Positions 60,215-64,000 of a DNA stretch of 64,000 nucleotides are shown piece after piece. The notes beneath the pieces are model-generated. The model was not told the DNA's origin. It searched no databases and worked only from the letters and a program-made list of their open reading frames with translations. The translations under genes and the position numbers were made by a program. This stretch comes from Gnetum montanum (taxonomy: Eukaryota > Streptophyta > Gnetopsida > Gnetales > Gnetaceae). The stretch covers positions 686,035-750,034 of the forward strand of contig MNCI01022408.1 of NCBI GenBank assembly GCA_015680685.1, written 5' to 3'. Position 1 is the first letter of the stretch. Each line of letters starts with the position of its first letter.

Positions 60215-60274
60215 ATGGTGAAGAATCAGGAAAATATAAAGAGGAAGAAATTCATTTTTATGTTTTCAAGATAG
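60215..60274 (+). other. Upstream ORF in the leader of the K+ channel gene
   Basis: ATGGTGAAGAATCAGG begins a 19-codon ORF ending TAG at 60272-60274, 40 bp before the main ATG and 11 bp after the putative acceptor. If it is in the mRNA it may reduce translation of the channel. Its product is Lys-rich and shows no motif. Confidence 0.4.
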
Positions 60275-60314
60275 ACTTAATTGTTGCATAAATCTTGTAC
60301 TTTTTAACGTAAAA

Positions 60315-61540
60315 ATGAGGGTGCCTCGTACAAAAATCCCAGAAGAGGAACCTCTCTTGTCTAAAATTCCTATCCATCATGCTCAAAGTAAAAGCAGACG
60401 TAAGTTGTATCGATGCAAAAGTGCTCCGGCTCCTGTGGCTGACTTTGCCAATGCTAATGCAGAAGGTGCTACAGAACAACCTCTTGTTCCATTTCAGGCC
60501 ATACGTGACTCAACAATCATTCAGGCTTCTTTGATAGCATCTATATATTTGGGAGTAGGGACTATATGTTTTCTTAGCTTAAATCAGGAACTCAAAGGAG
60601 GAAAGACAAATGGGGCTGTTGATGCTTTATATTTCTCTATTGTAACCATGACTACACTTGGTTATGGAGATCTTGTGCCTGATGGTGTTTCTACTAAGCT
60701 TCTTGTTTGTGCTTATGTTCTTACTGGAGTAACCCTTATGGGGGTATTTCTTACCGCTGCAGCAAACTACCTGATTGAAAAGCAAGAAAAACTGTTGATC
60801 AAAGCATTTGATGCTGAAAGTAAGAATGACCTGGATGAATTTATGAAGCATGATGAAACTAAAAAAACTTTTGAAAAAATCTTTCCATCACTGATTATCT
60901 TTATGATAACATTCGTTCTTGGTATAGTAATCCTGAATTTAATTGAAGGTTTAAATATTCTGGATTCATTTTATACTGTCTGTTGTACAATTACAACATT
61001 AGGATTTGGGGACAGATCATTTCAAACAGAGCTAGGAAGGATTTTTGCTATATTTTGGATTCCTTCAAGTACTGCTTGTGCCGGACATTTTATCTTGCAC
61101 CTTGCCGAGTTGATAACATCTGCAAGACAACAGAAATTGGTTCATTGGGTCATGAAACGTCAGACTACTCCTTCAGACATTGAAGCAGCAGATATGGATG
61201 CAGATGGAGCCCTCTGGTACAAACTTAAGTTTGAGAGAGTTAAAATTGAGTCTTCTTTTAAAGGGCTCTCGCTTCATTTTATATTTATTTTCCTCTTGTG
61301 TTTACTGTTGTTTAGTATGAAAATTTCGATCTTTGGATAGATTAATGAATACGTTGATATATGCTACATTTCAGCCGTGCAGAATTTGTTCTCTATAAAC
61401 TGAAAGAAATGGGAAAGATTGAAGACAAAGATGTTGCACTTATACTGAAGGAATTCGATTATCTTGATGTTGATGACTCTGGGAAAGTCACCAAATCTGA
61501 TCTGAACTTTGTACAGGGAATGAAAAATCAAGATATTTAA
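60315..61540 (+). CDS. TPK: Two-pore potassium channel (TPK family)
   Basis: Two coding exons (60315-61216 and 61375-61540) give 355 residues, the usual length of plant TPKs (about 360-430). It has an N-terminal RCKSAP motif (33-38), the 14-3-3 site seen in TPK1 as RSxSxP with the first Ser replaced by Cys. Then come TM1 (about 68-90), pore 1 with TTLGYGD (filter 116-119), TM2 (about 127-153), TM3 (about 188-213), pore 2 with TTLGFGD (230-233) and TM4 (about 241-264). The tail has two EF-hands: loop DMDADGALCRAE (293-304, across the splice junction) and loop DVDDSGKVTKSD (332-343). TPK1-type channels are K+-selective, mostly in the vacuolar membrane, and activated by Ca2+ and 14-3-3 proteins. 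ATG 60315 fits the family start (AAAAATGAG). All coding elements look intact. Confidence 0.93.
61217..61374 (+). other. Intron of the K+ channel gene (158 bp)
   Basis: The donor GTACAAAC at 61217 and the acceptor CATTTCAG ending at 61374 join CTC-TG to C-CGT, phase 2, completing the first EF-hand and continuing with AEFVLYKLKEMGKIEDKDVA. Reading through the intron gives an unrelated hydrophobic tail that stops at 61340. Confidence 0.92.
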
Positions 61541-63245
61541 ATGCTTTTAAGATTATGGCGTATCTTATCTATTTATTCTTGAAGGTGCTAACATAGCCAG
61601 GCAGTTGAAACGCTTGTCTCATAGTCGGTGGTGTTTGTCATGGAGAAACTATGTTTGCTATGGAGAAATTATCAGTTCCTGTGCCATTTAGGTTTAGCTT
61701 GAATTTTAAGAGAGTATATTTAGTTACTCTAGATCATATTTTGTATAGCATCAGGTTGATTTTAAAGTTGGAAGCATTCTTTATAAATGCGCATTTGGGA
61801 CTTGAATAGAGTTTCAAATCCTAGGAATCCTACAGCAAGAAAATCTGTCAAAAACTTCGAATGTTTACGAATATATATATTTTTAATGTAAGGTTTTTGA
61901 TGTGCGAACTTGAAGATTAACAGACAAGATTAGCTTGGTTAAGAATTCGAAAGGGAATGAAAGCAGGAACCATAAATACAGTGATAATGAATCTAGGCTG
62001 GCTTTTCGAAATAATCTACCTTCATTGTAATGATGATCTTGTCATTGCATCCACTTATCTTTTTATGTATGATTGCCCTTTCAATTCATTATTAGTCTGT
62101 TGGACCTTTGTGAGTGTCGGTTCTAAAATTGCATCAAATGAGAGAGGCAACCTTTAAGTAGATTTAATAATGATTTTTGGTGAATTTTTTATTCTATATT
62201 TTTTTGGTGCTGGTAACAAAACGGACAAATACTGCAAGATAATTGCAAGGTTTAGTATGTGGCATAATATTTTCTATTATAAATTAGTGTTTTTGACATG
62301 TTATTCCGTCAAGCATTCCAGATTATTTGGGTTAAATATCCCAGCATTATTGTAATTTCTGCCTTTGTGTAATCCTATAATAAGCAAGAGCCAAACTCAA
62401 ACGGAAATGTCAGAAACATGAAAGTATCAATATTATAAGCATATGCCATTTTGATTTCTATTTACCAAGAAGCAATTTGCTATGATGAATGTGATTGAAA
62501 TGAACTTGAAATACTAACCATTAAGATATGTGGATGGAGTAATTGTGCAATGTTTCAAAGACTTGAGAGTCATGATCTCAAATTATTCTCTTGATAATTT
62601 GAGGGAGGTATTGGAGGATATTTTAATTGTCCCAAGAAATAAACTTTGACATATATAGTATCTTCATGATAAAAATGAATAGAAGCAGGAAAAAATTATT
62701 GCTTGATTATGATCATGATTATAATTTTAGCTTTGTTCCAATGGTATGAGATTGATGGAGGTGGGGAGATGGGTGATCGAGGGGTTTTGGATCCCAAAAA
62801 TAATATTAATAAGTAAAAAGTTTTAGAGTACATCATATGTTTAATACAAATGGAGAGAACTTTCCAATTTTAGGGAGGTCTATTTAGGGGTACAAACTTA
62901 GAATTGAAATAATGCTTTGAAAATTCAAGAGAGGAAAATTAGTTATTAGCAAGGACAATGATCCTAGTTCTAACAACATTTTCATCACTTTTGATATCCA
63001 TACTTGAATGTAAAATAGCAAAAGAATTCAATGTAGTAATAGAAAGCTTTGACGAAATATCAACTTTTGTAGGAGAGGAAGATTCAATGAAAATTAATGG
63101 CATAACTTGTCTCCCACAATTGACCTTACATCCAAATTCTTTGACATTAGCATTGTTACTTTTCAATATAAAATTAGTCTTTGAGTTAACTGTATACTTA
63201 TTAGATAGTGAAAATTATCCTTTTGAGTTTTCTAGTTAGACTAAT
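61541..63245. other. 3' flank of the K+ channel gene and unique sequence
   Basis: Presumed 3' UTR then AT-rich sequence. Overlapping frames at 62939-63239 on both strands have no family motif. No gene is supported. Confidence 0.5.
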
Positions 63246-64000
63246 TGATGAAGTGTCAATTGGACGTTGCATTTACTAGGCCGTGTATATGGGGTCCCAT
63301 ATACGCGGCCTCGTCGACGCGGCCCTGTCGATGCATCCTTCCATGCGTCGACGTGGCCTCGTTTACGCAACGTCTATTCTAGCCTATAAATAAGTGGGCT
63401 CCTACCCCTCTTAGGTACTTTTTTAGTCAGTTGTAGCGAAGCCTTTGCATTTTGTTTCTGTAAGAGTTAGAATATTTTCCCAGTGCATGCCCACAGTGTG
63501 ATGCTTGTAATTGTACAACACCTTTATTCGAGTGTGATGTACTTGGACGCACACATGATCGAAAATAAAGATCGAGATTACTTCATCATTGCAACATTCA
63601 CTTAGATTTAATTGTTTAATTGTTATTGTTATTTATTGTTTTCTTAGTTAATATTTCTTTATCATCATTTACTATTCCTGTTGTTAAATGCGGAATGAGT
63701 ACAACTTAATCACGAGCATTTAAGTGTGACTACTTAGTAACCCAGTAGTGTACCTAGGATCTACGCTTGGTAATCTCAGTAGTAGTTGTGCACGAGGTTC
63801 AAGATGAGTACGGATGATTAAGGAACGGATGCTCATCACACTTAGGTTAGCTTAGACTTCATTTCCTATTACTCATTAGCTTAATCAAGATTATGTTCCA
63901 TTGTCTCTAGGGGTAGCACTAGTTAGGATCACATCATACGCCTCACTCTGGACTAAACCATACGTGACAAAGTAAATACTAGTCTAGGTGGGAAGACAGC
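63246..64000 (+). mobile_element. LTR G, related to A/D/E/F, runs off the window
   Basis: Begins TGATGAAGTGTC at 63246. U3 (63275-63370) has palindromes built on GTCGACG and GTATATGG/CCATATAC instead of GATATC; TATA CTATAAATAAGTG at about 63384. From about 63475 the R/U5 block is shared with E and F (AGTGCATGCCCACAGTGTGA, TTTATTCGAGTGTGA, AAATAAAGATCGAGATTAC, CTCACTCTGGACTAAACC). The end lies outside the window, so it could be a solo LTR or the 5' LTR of an element. Confidence 0.85.

Noticed and set aside
62939-63239. Overlapping frames of 75 and 93 codons on opposite strands
   Set aside because: No motif in either; likely chance in AT-rich DNA just before LTR G.

Overview
The window looks like plant nuclear DNA, most probably from a large-genome gymnosperm (conifer-like). 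The reasons are plant-type genes with introns, very low gene density, AT-rich intergenic sequence, and about 34 kb of nested LTR retrotransposons between gene islands. The organism is inferred and not proven by any single marker. Three isolated N characters (51, 29027, 33755) sit at local duplications or an inverted junction and look like assembly joins.

Left island (1-8793): a fragment of an inverted LTR, a long stretch of degenerate tandem repeats, then a large leucine-rich-repeat receptor kinase gene (2886-6924, + strand, one intron, one frameshift). The frameshift at about 5170 makes it either a recent pseudogene or a sequencing error.

Retrotransposon block (8794-43317): two elements, A (8799-29600, TSD GTATT) and E (29618-43312, TSD AAAAG), inserted 17 bp apart in the same unique sequence. 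Each was then hit by others. A contains B (16795-26071, TSD ACCGA/ACTGA), which contains part of a minus-strand element C (3' LTR 20905-21768). A also contains a minus-strand solo LTR, D (27381-28322, TSD CGATC). E contains F (34942-42262, TSD GCCAC). A, C, D, E, F and a further LTR G at the right edge share LTR ends of the TGATGA...TCATCA type. A, E and F have a primer-binding site resembling the complement of the tRNA-Asp 3' end, as in Athila/Tat-type Ty3/gypsy elements. None shows reverse transcriptase, RNase H or integrase. Instead they carry gag (with a zinc knuckle), in A and F a retropepsin-like protease, a long conserved non-coding spacer, and in A, C and E an extra ORF2 of about 930 codons (an N-terminal RGxxxxFSxxAI-type domain plus a long coiled coil). 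ORF2 has what look like its own promoter and 5' intron. I regard this modular non-autonomous family as the most interesting system here. Element B is of another type (initiator-Met primer site) and carries an intron-free fragment of a CCR4-type deadenylase gene.

Right island (43318-63245): mostly unique AT-rich DNA with short tandem duplications, a possible MYB/SANT first exon (- strand, about 46.8 kb), a small LTR resembling a Ty1/copia terminus (51.65-51.85 kb, - strand), an intact single-exon membrane protein gene (53184-53627, - strand), an exon-like ORF of unknown identity (55597-55797, - strand), and a complete two-pore potassium channel gene (60315-61540, two coding exons). A new LTR (G) starts at 63246 and runs off the window.

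The host genes show no functional link to each other: a cell-surface receptor kinase, a small membrane protein and a vacuolar-type K+ channel. The element proteins, in contrast, form one interlocking set: gag/protease in one half, ORF2 in the other, with polymerase functions presumably supplied in trans.
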